This document shows positions 54,316 to 64,000 of a DNA stretch of 64,000 nucleotides, piece after piece. This DNA comes from Isochrysis galbana. Lineage: Eukaryota; Haptophyta; Isochrysidales; Isochrysidaceae. Below the pieces are notes generated by a model, which did not search any database, had not been told where the DNA came from, and saw only the letters and a list, made by a program, of their open reading frames with translations. Both the position numbers and the translations under genes were made by a program. How positions within the stretch are numbered: position 1 is the stretch's first letter; each line of letters begins with the position of its first letter. Location: assembly GCA_018136815.1 (NCBI GenBank), contig CM030934.1, positions 430,979 to 494,978 of the forward strand, written 5' to 3'.

Positions 54316-54796
54316 ATGGCAAGCGGCGATGAGGCAGCAACCCTCGTTGAGCCCGAGGGCGAGAGAGCCTTGGACTCGGACGAAGAGGAGCGTGAGCTGC
54401 TCCCTTCTGACAATGAGGACGACTGCATGCTCCGCAACCACGACGACGATGGTGATGGTGATGGTGAGTCTGTTGACGAGGACGACGAGGATGGCGAGGA
54501 GGGAGATGACGTCGCCGATGGTGCAGGTGCTGAGGGGGCGCAGCAGAAACAGCAGTCTCCCTCTCGCCTAGGCCCAACAAGTAGCGCCCTTGCGCCCCAA
54601 AACTTGGCGGCGGCAGTGAACTCATGGGCATCTCTCGACATGAGCGACGTTGACAAGCTGACCAAGGCGCAGCTCCTCGATCATCTTCGAGTTCGAGGGC
54701 AAAGGGCACCCGCCCAGATGAAGAAGGCTGACCACGCCGCGGCCCTTTTGGCTTCGCTTGAACGTGGTGACGCCGTGAGTCAAGAAGCTCCTCCCC
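54316..54796 (+). CDS. Acidic protein with SAP-like motif, 3' end cut by a repeat
   Basis: From ATG 54316 the frame encodes an acidic, Asp/Glu-rich N-terminus (LDSDEEERELLPSDNEDD, DEDDEDGEEGDD). A SAP-type helix-extended-helix follows (VDKLTKAQLLDHLRVRGQR then MKKADHAAALLASL, about residues 112-150); SAP motifs bind DNA or chromatin. At about 54797 the sequence switches to a 5'-truncated SINE-like copy. The last 25 codons to the stop at 54870 are therefore repeat-derived, and the original protein is truncated. Whether it was host or transposon encoded is unclear. Confidence 0.5.
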
Positions 54797-55045
54797 CGCC
54801 CCCGGTGCTTTTTTCCGGAGAGTCGGCCGACGTAGGTCGGTCCGCCTCAATGGGTTTTCCCTCATTTTAACTTGTGGGGAGTTAGAATGAGAGCCGGGGG
54901 CTTGCGAGGGGGGAGATTTGGAGGGGTGCATAGGAGTATGTATCTGTGTGAAGCCAAGGTGTACGGGCAGGTGCGCTGAGGGCTGTCGTGTTGGTACCGG
55001 GCTAGTGAGAGTAGTGTTACTAACGCTCAGTTGTTTTATGTTATT
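54797..55045 (+). repeat. 5'-truncated SINE-like element
   Basis: Matches the last 250 bp of 35931-36861: GGTGCTTTTTTCCGGAGAGT, CGGTCCGCCTCAATGGGTTT, TTGGTACCGGGCTAGTGAGA, and an ATT-type tail. No clear target duplication. Confidence 0.8.
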
Positions 55046-55442
55046 GGGCCTCGCGCCACGGTAAAAAAATGCAGCCCAGCCCGTACTCATAGTGAAAAAG
55101 CCCATGTTTGACCGCCCTACTAGTAGCTAGTAGGTGCGTGCCCTCAATCTTTAGTTTTTTTTACACCGGACGAGCCATGAGCCATGCCCCAACCGCGCAC
55201 ATCGCACATCATCTCCATGGCGGGGTAGGTCCTCCGTTGCTCACGAGAGCTACGGTTCCATAGCACTAAGGTTATTCTCCCACACACACAAAATCTGACG
55301 GCTTCCAGTCCGAGCGCGCGCGAGTGAGGAGACCCACTGCCGGAAGTCAGAAGTCAAGCTTATAATTGTAAAGCTTCCTACTCTACTCTAGAGTAGAGAG
55401 TAGAGAAGAGAGAGAGAGTGAGGAGCGCGGGAAAAGCGAACG
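55046..55442 (+). promoter_or_regulatory. 5' flank of the kinase-aldolase gene
   Basis: A purine-rich AGAGTAGAGAGTAGAGAAGA tract lies 20-60 bp before the ATG at 55443. CTCTACTCTAGAGTAGAG forms an inverted repeat at 55381-55398. Otherwise no features. Confidence 0.35.
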
Positions 55443-58279
55443 ATGTGGGCGGCGTGCGGCGGTGAGGGGGGAAGTGAGGCCCAGTGGGAGCGGCTGCTGC
55501 TCTCGGCGGGGGTGGGGAGCGGTGGGGAGCGGGGCGCGCAGGCCGTCGGTGCCGCACCTTCCGCTCCTACGGCTGCCGTCCCTTGTTCCCATCCAGAAGG
55601 GAGAGGACGGCCCATTCGTGTGCTGTGCATGGGAGAGGCGTTGCTCACCTTCAAGCACGTGCCTTCAGCTCTCGCACATGGGCAGACGGCCAGCGCCTGC
55701 CTCGCGGCAGTGGGTGGCTCGGAGCTCAACGTGGCGGTCGCGCTAAGCCATCTCGGCGTGCGCTCTAGCTGGGCGTCGGTGCTGCCTGCTCATGAGCTTG
55801 GAGACGATGTGCTCAAGGTTGCACAGCATGCCGGCGTCGACACGGCCCATGTCCTCAGGCGCCATGGAGACATCGGCACTCTGCACGTGCGTGAGGGTGC
55901 GAAGACGCCACTGTACCAGCGTGCAAGATCGGTAAATCCACTGCTCGTTCGTGAGGCGGCGTCCCATGGAGCGGTGCCTACGAACACTGCTTTACAGCCT
56001 GGGGCCAACAGCCATTCCCATTTGCCCATTGGACCAGAGGCATTTGAGCCAGAGCAGCCCTCTTGCACATCCCATCTCGCGACACGCCCACTCACCACGA
56101 GAGCCTCTGCCGCCCGTGCAACCACCGCAGGCTTTTGCTGAGGGTGCTGACTCCCTCATTCCTGTCTGGCGCGAAATGGGCTCTGCGTCGGCTTGGCCAT
56201 GCTGGGCGGTGGTGACCGGAATCACGCCACTACTCGGTCCACACCCTGTGGCCGCATGGGAGGCCTTCATCCGCGGAGCCGTCGACAGCGGCTCAAAGAT
56301 CTCACTCGATCTGAACCATCGGCCGGCACTCGGGTCTTTTGAAGAGCTATGGGTGGCCATCAACCGAATACAGTCTTGCCTCTACCTTCTAATCCTGTCG
56401 GAAGGCAACGTGCACATGTTGCGAACTGCCTTGTTGCGTGAGGATGCCACCGCTGATCCGATTGACGCAGCCATGGATCCAAGTGCCTTCTCGGCGCTTC
56501 TCGCCCGTCTACGACTGCATATTGGTCTTCCATTGCTGGCGTGCTCCATCAAGCGGCCGCTTGAGGACCACGGCACCGCCGCTCAAGCGCACGAGGCCGC
56601 TGTTGCGTCCACTTCTGACAGGCGCACGCCGACTAGGCGCTGGTCTCTTCTGGCGTCGAGCGGAGGCGTGAGCAGTACGATGGAGCTGCCCACAGAGCAT
56701 ACACCCCTGGAGCCTCTCGGAGGGGGAGATGCCTGGCACGCTGGTTTCCTCTCCAGTCTCCTTGCTCACCCACTGCCTTCCATTGGAGCCGATGGGATCC
56801 ACGCTTGGCGCCACGCGGCAGAGAAGCAAGGCGGCGAACAATCCTTGCTTGAGTGCGCTCTTCGGCGTGGGGATTTGTTGGCTGCAATGCAGCAGGCATC
56901 CCATGGAGACATGTGTTCCGTCACTTTGACGCAGCTGATTGCCGAGGAGGAGCGTTGGCGCGGAAAGAAGGCGGTGCTGCACTCTTCCCATGAGCTTGGC
57001 CGTCCAAATTCTGTGGCCTCGTTCGTGGTCGCGTCACCGCGATTGCCCCCTGAGCCTCTTCACAATATGGTTGGCGCCCGCCCCTCGCCGTCCTCCGGCC
57101 CTAGTGCGTTGTTAAGCCTGCTGGATGCCACACGGCTGCTGCCCATCATCTCGGTCGGCGACGTAGCTGATGCGGTTCCAATAGCCAAGGCGTTGTACTC
57201 TGGAGGTGTGCGTGTAGCTGAGGTTGTCTTGCGCAATCCTACGGCTCTAGAGACAATCTCGGCTATCGCGAAGGCGGTGCCCGAGCTTCTGCTTGGCGCA
57301 GGCACGGTTCTGACAACAGACCAGGTGCGTGAGGCTTTTCTCGGGGGCGTCCAAGTGACAGCGGCCGTCGCCGCGCCGTTGTGAGTTTGGCTTTGCTTGC
57401 TGTGTAGTAGTACAAGATCACCCGCCCGCTCTGCCCGCTAGATAGTAGTAGCACAAGATCATCTCACTTCCTCGTCGGCGGATACACTTGCCTTAGGGTT
57501 GGATGTCTATTCTACTGCTTGCCACCATCTCCGCAGCTCTGCACCACACACGCCTTCTCAGTGGAGAGCTCACCCATCTACCCTCCCGCCTTGCGTCGTA
57601 ATATCCCAGGCTGAAGAAGCGCGTTGTCGAGGTGCCTCGTTCTTGGTTTGCCCCGGACTCGACTCAAATCTTGTGCACTGGGCAGTAGCTCACCGGATGC
57701 CAATCATCCCTGGTGTAACCACGGCCTCGGAGGTAGCGCGGGCTCTTTCACTTGGTCTCACGACTCTAAAGTTCTTTCCAGCGGCGCAAAATGGTGGCCC
57801 AGAAATGATCCGGGCTCTAGCGGCGCCCTATGCTCAGGTTCGTGCGCAAGGCCGCCGAGCGCTCGTGCACTGCCCTCGTTTCCTATCCTGCGCGATCTGC
57901 AGCGGCCCGTGCTGAGGCAGAGCACCCGCGAGCAGCGGGGGCCCGTCTCTTTGTGGCCCGCTTGTTGAAGGCGGTGTTTGGGTCGTTGCGCCCATCGTGA
58001 GAAGAGTCACCTCTTGGCTTCGGTGCGCTCCGGCCCGATCCACTGCTCCGCACCCACCTTATCCCATCAGCTCCTTGCACTCGACAGGTACGCTGGTTAC
58101 CCACTGGTGGCATTGGTGCCACAAGTTTCGCATCCTACCTCTCTATCCCATCTGTGATCGCGGTCGGGGGCAGTTGGCTGGCGCCAACGTCCACCGTCCG
58201 CGAAAAGGACTGGGACCGAGTGCGCGAGCTTGCCCACGAAGCTGTCACGGCCGCCATAGCGGTGAAGCGGCTTGGGTAG
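55443..58279 (+). CDS. Fused PfkB sugar kinase (KDG kinase-like) and KDPG aldolase
   Basis: Four exons, 55443-55931, 56131-57324, 57610-57837 and 58088-58279, all joined in phase 0 by GT-AG introns; 700 residues. N-terminal half: PfkB-family kinase with VLCMGEALLTF, GGSELNVAVALSHLG, sugar-binding YQRARSAF, SLDLNHRP and the anion-hole/catalytic GGGDAWHAGF (GAGD in most relatives), resembling 2-keto-3-deoxygluconate kinases. C-terminal half (from about residue 490): class I KDPG aldolase with RLLPIISVGD, GVRVAEVVLRNPTALETI, GAGTVLTTDQ, FLVCPGLD, IPGVTTASEVARAL, Schiff-base Lys in LKFFPA, PTGGI and AVGGSWLAP. Kinase product KDPG would be the aldolase substrate, yielding pyruvate and glyceraldehyde 3-phosphate. 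Compartment unknown; no clear targeting peptide. Confidence 0.88.
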
Positions 58280-59290
58280 AAAAGGTTGTCGTGAAGCAGG
58301 ACAAGAGATCACGCACCGCATCCCACGGTCCACGACCTATGTGGAGCCCGTGTGCTTGCTCGCATGTTGTGGATGACCCCGGCTTGGCGCACAGGGACAC
58401 ATGATTGTACTCGTATGCGCCTTGTGCCTGTGCTCAAATGTTCATATACCGCTGCCGACTATGGAGCCGTGAGCGTAGCTTGCTTGTAATCAAGTAGTGT
58501 TCGACGTGTCACACGACTTGTCTTGAATGACGGCGAGTGCTACTGCCGCGCGAACGCCGGTGCCGTAACCATAGCGATAGCAAAGCAATGGGCCATTGGC
58601 AGGGCTGTACATGATCCAAGTGATTCAATCTTAGTCATTTTATGGGCCTTGACTATGCAGTCTTAGTCACAACATAGCCTCTGACTATAGACTATTAGTC
58701 ATGCATAGCCTTCTGACTATTGACGAATACGAGTCGTACAAGCTACTGTTGAATCACTGACCATGATCAGACTATAGTATGCAGTCAGGGCGTATGGGTT
58801 CACGTTGACACGCCCTCGAGGGCCCATTACAGTAGCTTGGGCAAGGTGTTAACCCACCTGGCCTCTTACAAGTGTTGACGCAGGGCACAACAAGTGTTGA
58901 CACGGTGTTGACGCACTTCCACTTGTCACGGTTGCTGGTTGCTGATTTTGCTTGCTTTAGCGGGCAGCGCGGCAACGCGCGCGAGGGAATGCGTGGTCAA
59001 ATGACAAAATGCCTATCGGGACACGCGCCCCCGCGCAGATGGAACGCGCAGGCGACGCGCAGCGCGCAACGTGAGCGTCGGCCGGTTGGTCGCGCGCAGC
59101 GAGTGCGGCGAGCAGTAGGGCCTGGCAGATATTTCTTGAAATATCAACTTGAAATTTGGGCATGTCGGCCCGGAAATACATATTTACACATATTTATACA
59201 TATTTGGGCTGGTCCGAGGCGCTTGCGCGCACATATTTGGGCGGGTCTCTGCGTTGGCGCGCCCGCGAAAACCAAGACACCGGTAGCCAC
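58280..59290. other. Gene-free stretch with short repeats
   Basis: GACTAT.AGTC words alternate between 58640 and 58790 and could fold into hairpins. GTGTTGACGC is repeated three times at 58848-58915. Tandem CATATTT words occur at 59170-59240. Confidence 0.4.
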
Positions 59291-59294
59291 TCGT

Positions 59295-59500
59295 TTAAAG
59301 TTTGTCGCCATAGGCGGCCTTGAATTGGTCGTGCGCATCGTCATCGACGTAGAAGATCCAAGGGCCTTTACGGCCCTTGTCCATTCCGTCTGGTGTGGCG
59401 TCAAGGCCTCCCAGCCTAGAGAGAAGAAATTTCATGAACGTAGCGACATCTTCGTTCTTAGCTATCCTTTTTGTCATCCGCTAGCTGAGCTAGCTGATAG
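59295..59500 (-). pseudogene. Small unidentified ORF downstream of LINE ORF1
   Basis: A minus-strand frame reading DVATFMKFLLSRLGGLDATP and KGRKGPWIFYVDDDAHDQFK before a stop. Its FYVDDD could recall a catalytic Asp pair, but the context does not fit reverse transcriptase. It lies just downstream of ORF1 on the same strand. Confidence 0.3.
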
Positions 59501-59537
59501 CTGAATGAAAAAAGGAGTGTCTTCAGGTTCTTCCTCC

Positions 59538-60127
59538 TCATCCAGAGGGGGGAGGGGCGAGTTGTGTGGTGTTGTTCACAATCGGTTTTGGATCCGTCTG
59601 GGGGTCGGCCCGCTTGCGCGATTGCTGTTGAGGTTGAGGGATTGGTTGCTTCTGGGCTTGCTGCACTGGGTCTTTCCCCTTGGGTCCTTTCGGTGCGGCT
59701 TCAGCGTACGATTTCTGTGTTGAAGTTGGTTGTTGGGTTGAGGGCGCAAAAAAAGCTCCCATGATTGATTGTTGTTTCAAGTGCCCGCCCCCGAGGGGTG
59801 CACTGATGGTAGGAGTTACCGCCATGGGGGTGGCAGCAGAGCTGCCACCCACCATGGGGAGTCCTTGTTGTGGAGGCATGCCAAGAGAGGCAGGCGGCTG
59901 GGCCATATCCTGGCTCTGCTGGTCTGCAGGGAACAAGCGGCTCTGCCTGTTCTCTGCTTCTGCTTGTGGTGTTGCTGAGGCGGCGAGGGCGGGGGGGCCA
60001 TGTCAACGTCGGTGTCGGGTGGTGCTGTGGCTTGCGCGCGCTTGGGGTCCGGCGGCTTGGGGCGGCCCCGTTGGGGTGTCGTGGCGGCAGGGGGCTGGGA
60101 AGTGGGAGCGGTCGGCGCGCGCTCCAT
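59538..60127 (-). pseudogene. LINE ORF1/gag-like protein, frameshifted
   Basis: From ATG 60127 a Pro/Gln/Ala-rich frame (MERAPTAPTSQPPAATTPQR) runs to about 59975. The reading then continues in another frame (QSRLFPADQQSQDMAQPPAS) to stop at 59538. The segment TSTQKSYAEAAPKGPKGKDP is typical of the N-terminal part of LINE ORF1 proteins, which often carry SYAxAA before the nucleic-acid-binding region. A single-base indel explains the break. No CCHC knuckles remain and no ORF2 follows. Confidence 0.5.
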
Positions 60128-61547
60128 CGCTGAAACTATAACGATAGTTGTCAACTCTACACATATACTACATCACAACATATTCTTAAACTGAAAAGCT
60201 TTTGTTGCTACGTATCACAGGGTGTCTTGTGCCATTTGTGGTTCTATACCGTTAGTGTGCCTTGTGTGGTAGTGCCCCACTAGGTATCTTTTAATCATCT
60301 TGTGATGGCGTAGCGCGATAGCGGCGCGGCGCGCCGCTCTCACACCGCCGCCGGGACTCGCGCTGCGGGCTCCCGGCGATAAGGAGTATACTCCTCAACA
60401 AAACTCGCACGCCGAACGCTTTTGGGGCATCTTCAACGCAAGTCCACCTAACAGTATAAAACGTGCCAAACATTCATCGTCATCATCAGATTACCCTGAG
60501 CCCACCTGCCAACATTTGGGCACACGACAACAAACACATGGTCTTCCACTATTCTAGTAGTGCTTCATTCAAGCCAACGGAAGAATAGGTGGCAACAAAC
60601 AACAATGGCCCTCTTCTCCTCGGCCGAGACAGCCCGTGCGAAAGCACGCCTGACCTAGTAGCAGAAAGCCGGCTGTATCTATATCGCGCCAGTCGGGCAC
60701 ACCTTGCGAGCCTGGAGCATGGGGTGTGACGGCACACCAGGTGAGCCGCACAAGTAGTGTGGCGAGCCAAGCAGGCTACGAAAGACGCCTTGTGAACCGA
60801 GCGCTCCATACGCAATGCTCGCATGCAACGCCAGGTGAGCATACGATCGAGCCTTGTGAGGTAGCCTCGCCATGTGAGCAGTGTTCAAGGTGCTGAACAA
60901 GACAATGGCGTGCTCGGCTCTCGAGGCGACATCCCCACGAGGTTGGCCGCGCCAGGCCCGGAAAAGCAAAAGAAGGGAGGCCCGAGGGCGCGGCGGCTCA
61001 TCGGCTACGTCTCATACCAGTGGACCGCCGACCACGCCACCAGGGCCGCCCGCGGAGCTCGCGGTGTCCCTGTAGCACCGACTGGCACGGCGCCGCGAGA
61101 TAGGTGCGCATACCTTCCTCCCCCTCCCCCCGTTTCCTGCTCAAATCCCCCGTTTCCGCTTGGGAGCTTAACAGGCCGAATTCTTTGCAAGCAAGTGAAA
61201 ATCGACGCAACTCCTGCTGCAAATGCCTTGCGCTTGGCGAGCATCATCTCACCACAACGCATGTACATGTGCACACTATGGGGGCACTCGCAACAAGAGA
61301 GTTTGAGTTGGAAACAGAAGTACACCTACATCATCAGAATGGTTAGTGCGCCTTGCTGCTCGAGTAGGAAGACAGTGACTTCCTGCAGCGCGTGCGTACG
61401 GCCGCACAGGCCCGCTTGCTACGCACTATACATCGAGTGTGGATTGTGCACGGCCGAGGGCGCAATTTCGTCCCGGACGCGATCAATTATGCAAGAGAGC
61501 AATCGTGTTGCAACGGCGTTGCCGCTACCATGCAGCTCTGTATAAGA
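60128..61547. other. Gene-free stretch
   Basis: No coding region supported; overlapping frames at 60549-61545 lack domains. GCCTTGTGA/GCCTTGCGA words recur around 60700-60870. Confidence 0.35.
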
Positions 61548-63947
61548 TCAAGCAAGCTGCGCGTAAATTTTGTTTGCAATTTGAATGGCGATGGAGGTAG
61601 CAGCGTAAGCCTCTACCTCTTGCTTTTGGACTTCACATAGCTCGCCTTCAATCGCACGGAGTTGTGCACACCTGTATGCATGCTCCATCTTGGCTTCTTC
61701 CATACTTGCCTGGACCGTGGCAAGATTATCGGCAAGCTCTTGCCCTGCCTTTTCGAAGTCACTCGACTGCTTCTGAGCGTTGGCTGAGATGGCGCTCAAC
61801 GTCAGCACACATGCGCCGTACGAGATGGCCAGGAACGTCTTCAACTTTTCAGCCGATTCGTCACGCAAGGCTGCGAGCGATTTGCGCTCCTCTTCATAGA
61901 CTGTGAGGGTGCGCATGCGCTCGTCGACTTCCTCGAGTTCCGCTCGAAATTTAGAAGCCTTAACGATGAACGACTCAAGGATGGCCTGCTCCAACTCAAC
62001 ATTTTCTTGTCCGTCTCCAATGCGCTGATCCGCAATAGTAGCTTCGATGGTGTGAGAGGCGTCTTGACAGGGCTCAACATGCTTTCGCAGCTGTCGATCG
62101 ACCTCCAGATTCACTGCAGCTATCTTAGCGGCACGTAAAGCCTCCAGTTTGCCAACGAGCGCTGTTTTCACCTCCTCGGAGCGCTGGTGTAGGCTCTTGT
62201 GCTCTTGTAAGAGATCGCAGGATCCCGCCTTCTCCGTCTCGGACGTGGAGACAATGCCGTCGGCGCATGCTTTGGATCTAATGTCGCTGGCAGCAGGCTG
62301 CTCCATGCTGACCGCACAGCACGATTTCTCTCCGCTTGCGGCATGCAATTGCGTGCCGTTCTCCGCCATGCACGCCAACATAGGCTGGAGCAACGCAGTA
62401 TGAGCAGCGCCAGCATTTTGTGCTGAAGCTGCGATGTCGGCCGACGAATCTAGAGGTGGCTGTGTGATCAGCGGCTCGTTGTGGTCGTCACTTTGGTGGG
62501 CTCGTGGGACACGCTGGGGTGCACCTGTTGATTGCTTGTTGCTCTGCTCATGACGATCAGCCTCGATCGTCTTCCGGGTGTCATGCTCAGAGCACGTGTC
62601 CATGCCCCGGGCGTATTGAGACTCTTCCTGAGCGACGTCATCACGGAGCTCACCTTTCTCTGTCTCGTGCATGCCGCACTCATCCAAAGGAGAGAAAGGA
62701 GAGTGCAGAGCACTTGTGCTCTTCGCAGTGTCGTGCCCGAATGAGTCTAGGCCATGTACGATTTGCTTACATTGGCCCTCTTGTTGTTTGCCTTCTTGGC
62801 AAAGTTCCCCGCTCATTGTGTCGTGCACGCCGGAGTCGTCCAACGGCGTTAGGGAAGAACTCGCATTCAGCGTAGGAGTTAGAGCCGACGAAGATGTTGG
62901 GTCATCCGAGCTATCGCATGCGCGCTCTAGCAGCCCAATCACTGTGACATCGAGAATGTGCTCTTGGAAGGCACGCTGATCTTCGGTCACCCTAGACGCC
63001 CGCCGGGATGTGTGGTGGGTCGTGACATCCGCAGCCCCGCCAAGCGAGGGTGGCGCGGAGCTAGCGTTGGTGCCAGCAGACCCAGAGATTCCAAATTGGC
63101 CTGCGAGCCGCTGGCGTTTCTGATTCCAGAACCTCTGATCGTGCATTCCAGGCTCGTAGCGGACAGGTCGCCTTGCTTGCCTTTTGCCATTTGTTGGAAG
63201 AGGGACGTTGCCCTCAGTGCTAGCTTCATCAGCAGAGCTGTGAACATTATTCCCAGCGTCGTGCAGGCTGCGAACGCTGCTGCGGCCAATCTCAGCAGTT
63301 GCAACGTCGCGCAAGTCGATGTGATTGCCCTGAGCTGGAGCTCCGAATGTTGGAAGAGGGACGTTGCCCTCAGTGCTAGCTTCATCACCAGAGCTGTGAA
63401 CATTATTCCCAGCGTCGTGGGGGCTGCGAACGCCGCTGCGGCCAATCTCAGTAGTTGCAACGTCGCGCAAGTCGATGTGATCGCCCTGAGCTGGAGCTCC
63501 GAGCGCTTCAGGCACATCTGGGGTGGCATTGCGTGATGTTGGCGCTTCTGGATTGACAGCTCCGGCCACTTGTTGGGTAGCAGTCGGCGTTGTCGGTGCC
63601 TCTGGGTCGGCGTGTGACGAAAGTGACGCGACTGTGTCATTTAGATCCGGTAAACGTGCGAAGAAATAGCGGTCGATTTCCGGGTAAGATCTGAGCCTCC
63701 TTCCATTCGGGGTATACGCATAGAGCCTCCACGCACGAATGAACTTCTCGCGGCACAAGGTCACATTTTGGTTGCGAAAGCAGACGACATGAAGGCCGTG
63801 AAGACGAAATTCACATTGATCTTGGCCATGACGCCGCTCTCGTAGAACCCTGCGCTGGATGGCGAGCGTAAGCGGATGCTTCGTCTGGCGTCGCATTGTT
63901 GGGGAGCGTCGCTTCCTGCGACGAGAGGGGGTTGAGGAATGATCCAT
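61548..63947 (-). CDS. Large protein with MBD/TAM-like N-terminus and C-terminal coiled coil
   Basis: 799 codons without intron from ATG 63947; the frame stays open to the window edge, so an upstream exon is possible. Basic start (PSRRRKRRSPTMRRQTK), then RAWRLYAYTPNGRRLRSYPE followed by IDRYF. That resembles the second half of methyl-CpG-binding/TAM domains (YxxPxGxRxRSxxEIxxYL), although the first half is not convincing. Residues about 150-255 hold two tandem 52-residue repeats (GAPAQGxHIDLRDVATxEIG...EGNVPLPT). The centre is acidic and Ser/Thr-rich with degenerate repeats (DECGMHETEKGEL, DDSGVHDTMSGEL). The final 200 residues are coiled coil (LEEVDERMRTLTVYEEER, ASMEEAKMEHAYRCAQL). A nuclear, chromatin-linked role is a guess from the N-terminus. 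Confidence 0.6.
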   Translation of the reverse strand: MDHSSTPSRRRKRRSPTMRRQTKHPLTLAIQRRVLRERRHGQDQCEFRLHGLHVVCFRNQNVTLCREKFIRAWRLYAYTPNGRRLRSYPEIDRYFFARLPDLNDTVASLSSHADPEAPTTPTATQQVAGAVNPEAPTSRNATPDVPEALGAPAQGDHIDLRDVATTEIGRSGVRSPHDAGNNVHSSGDEASTEGNVPLPTFGAPAQGNHIDLRDVATAEIGRSSVRSLHDAGNNVHSSADEASTEGNVPLPTNGKRQARRPVRYEPGMHDQRFWNQKRQRLAGQFGISGSAGTNASSAPPSLGGAADVTTHHTSRRASRVTEDQRAFQEHILDVTVIGLLERACDSSDDPTSSSALTPTLNASSSLTPLDDSGVHDTMSGELCQEGKQQEGQCKQIVHGLDSFGHDTAKSTSALHSPFSPLDECGMHETEKGELRDDVAQEESQYARGMDTCSEHDTRKTIEADRHEQSNKQSTGAPQRVPRAHQSDDHNEPLITQPPLDSSADIAASAQNAGAAHTALLQPMLACMAENGTQLHAASGEKSCCAVSMEQPAASDIRSKACADGIVSTSETEKAGSCDLLQEHKSLHQRSEEVKTALVGKLEALRAAKIAAVNLEVDRQLRKHVEPCQDASHTIEATIADQRIGDGQENVELEQAILESFIVKASKFRAELEEVDERMRTLTVYEEERKSLAALRDESAEKLKTFLAISYGACVLTLSAISANAQKQSSDFEKAGQELADNLATVQASMEEAKMEHAYRCAQLRAIEGELCEVQKQEVEAYAATSIAIQIANKIYAQLA
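63195..63506 (-). repeat. Two 156-bp in-frame tandem repeats
   Basis: GGAAGAGGGACGTTGCCCTC through GATGTGAT.GCCCTGAGCTGG occurs twice in direct succession with about 95% identity. Being a multiple of three, it preserves the frame of the surrounding gene. Confidence 0.9.
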
Positions 63948-64000
63948 CAACGAGGCGGGGGGGAGGGGCGCGAGCAAAGAGCGGCTGGTTGACACGAATG

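Overview
This is eukaryotic nuclear DNA: GC-rich, intron-bearing (GT-AG introns of about 70-430 bp), full of purine/pyrimidine microsatellites, and densely loaded with transposable elements. The host genes point to a flagellated alga that carries a plastid. There is a DUF3493/LPA1-type photosystem II assembly protein with a secretory-type leader (as expected for a complex, secondary plastid), an outer-dynein-arm docking coiled-coil protein, a Sec16 ER-exit-site scaffold, a CWC15 splicing factor and a GT31 galactosyltransferase. A haptophyte or similar complex-plastid alga fits best, but the species cannot be named from sequence alone.

Layout. 1-842: 3'-truncated CWC15 on the minus strand. 0.85-3.2 kb: poly-G, a 500-bp GA array, a dead tyrosine recombinase. 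3.2-4.85 kb: a protein with two DUF2087-like domains. 6.2-9.76 kb: transposon graveyard (hAT, copia-type integrase, Ty3/gypsy remnant) and an intact-ended hAT-type MITE with a perfect 8-bp target-site duplication (TSD). 10.4-18.9 kb: a long Sec16 gene with 25 exact YEQQGG repeats. 20.9-21.3 kb: LPA1-like. 21.7-23.5 kb: a second hAT-type MITE and a hAT transposase remnant split by a third MITE. 24.6-25.7 kb: MUL1-like RING E3 ligase (3 exons). 27-28 kb: LTR-element leader. 29.3-31.7 kb: an AT-rich island with compact intronless ORFs, one F-box-like, possibly of viral origin, interrupted by a 674-bp TIR element whose inverted sister copy lies at 34.6-35.3 kb. 32.2-33.5 kb: GT31. 35.7-37.9 kb: LTR and SINE-like debris. 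38.6-43.1 kb: divergent pair, glyoxalase I and a docking-complex protein. 44-45.3 kb and 47.8-50 kb: LINE fragments, one containing a 202-bp tandem array. 45.6-47.0 kb: NmrA-like protein with a C-terminal membrane anchor. 50-53.2 kb: Mutator-like transposase gene interrupted by a 0.92-kb retroelement flanked by a 19-20 bp TSD. 55.4-58.3 kb: a four-exon gene fusing a PfkB-type (KDG kinase-like) kinase to KDPG aldolase. 59.5-60.1 kb: LINE ORF1. 61.5-63.9 kb: a large protein with an MBD-like N-terminus.

How it works together. The host genes are unrelated housekeeping functions (splicing, secretion, plastid assembly, cilia, detoxification, sugar-acid catabolism). Several are separated from their start codons by TC/GA arrays only. 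The rest of the window is a record of nested insertions. For five elements the exact ends and TSDs can be read directly, which lets insertion order be worked out. No rRNA gene, convincing tRNA gene or CRISPR array was seen.
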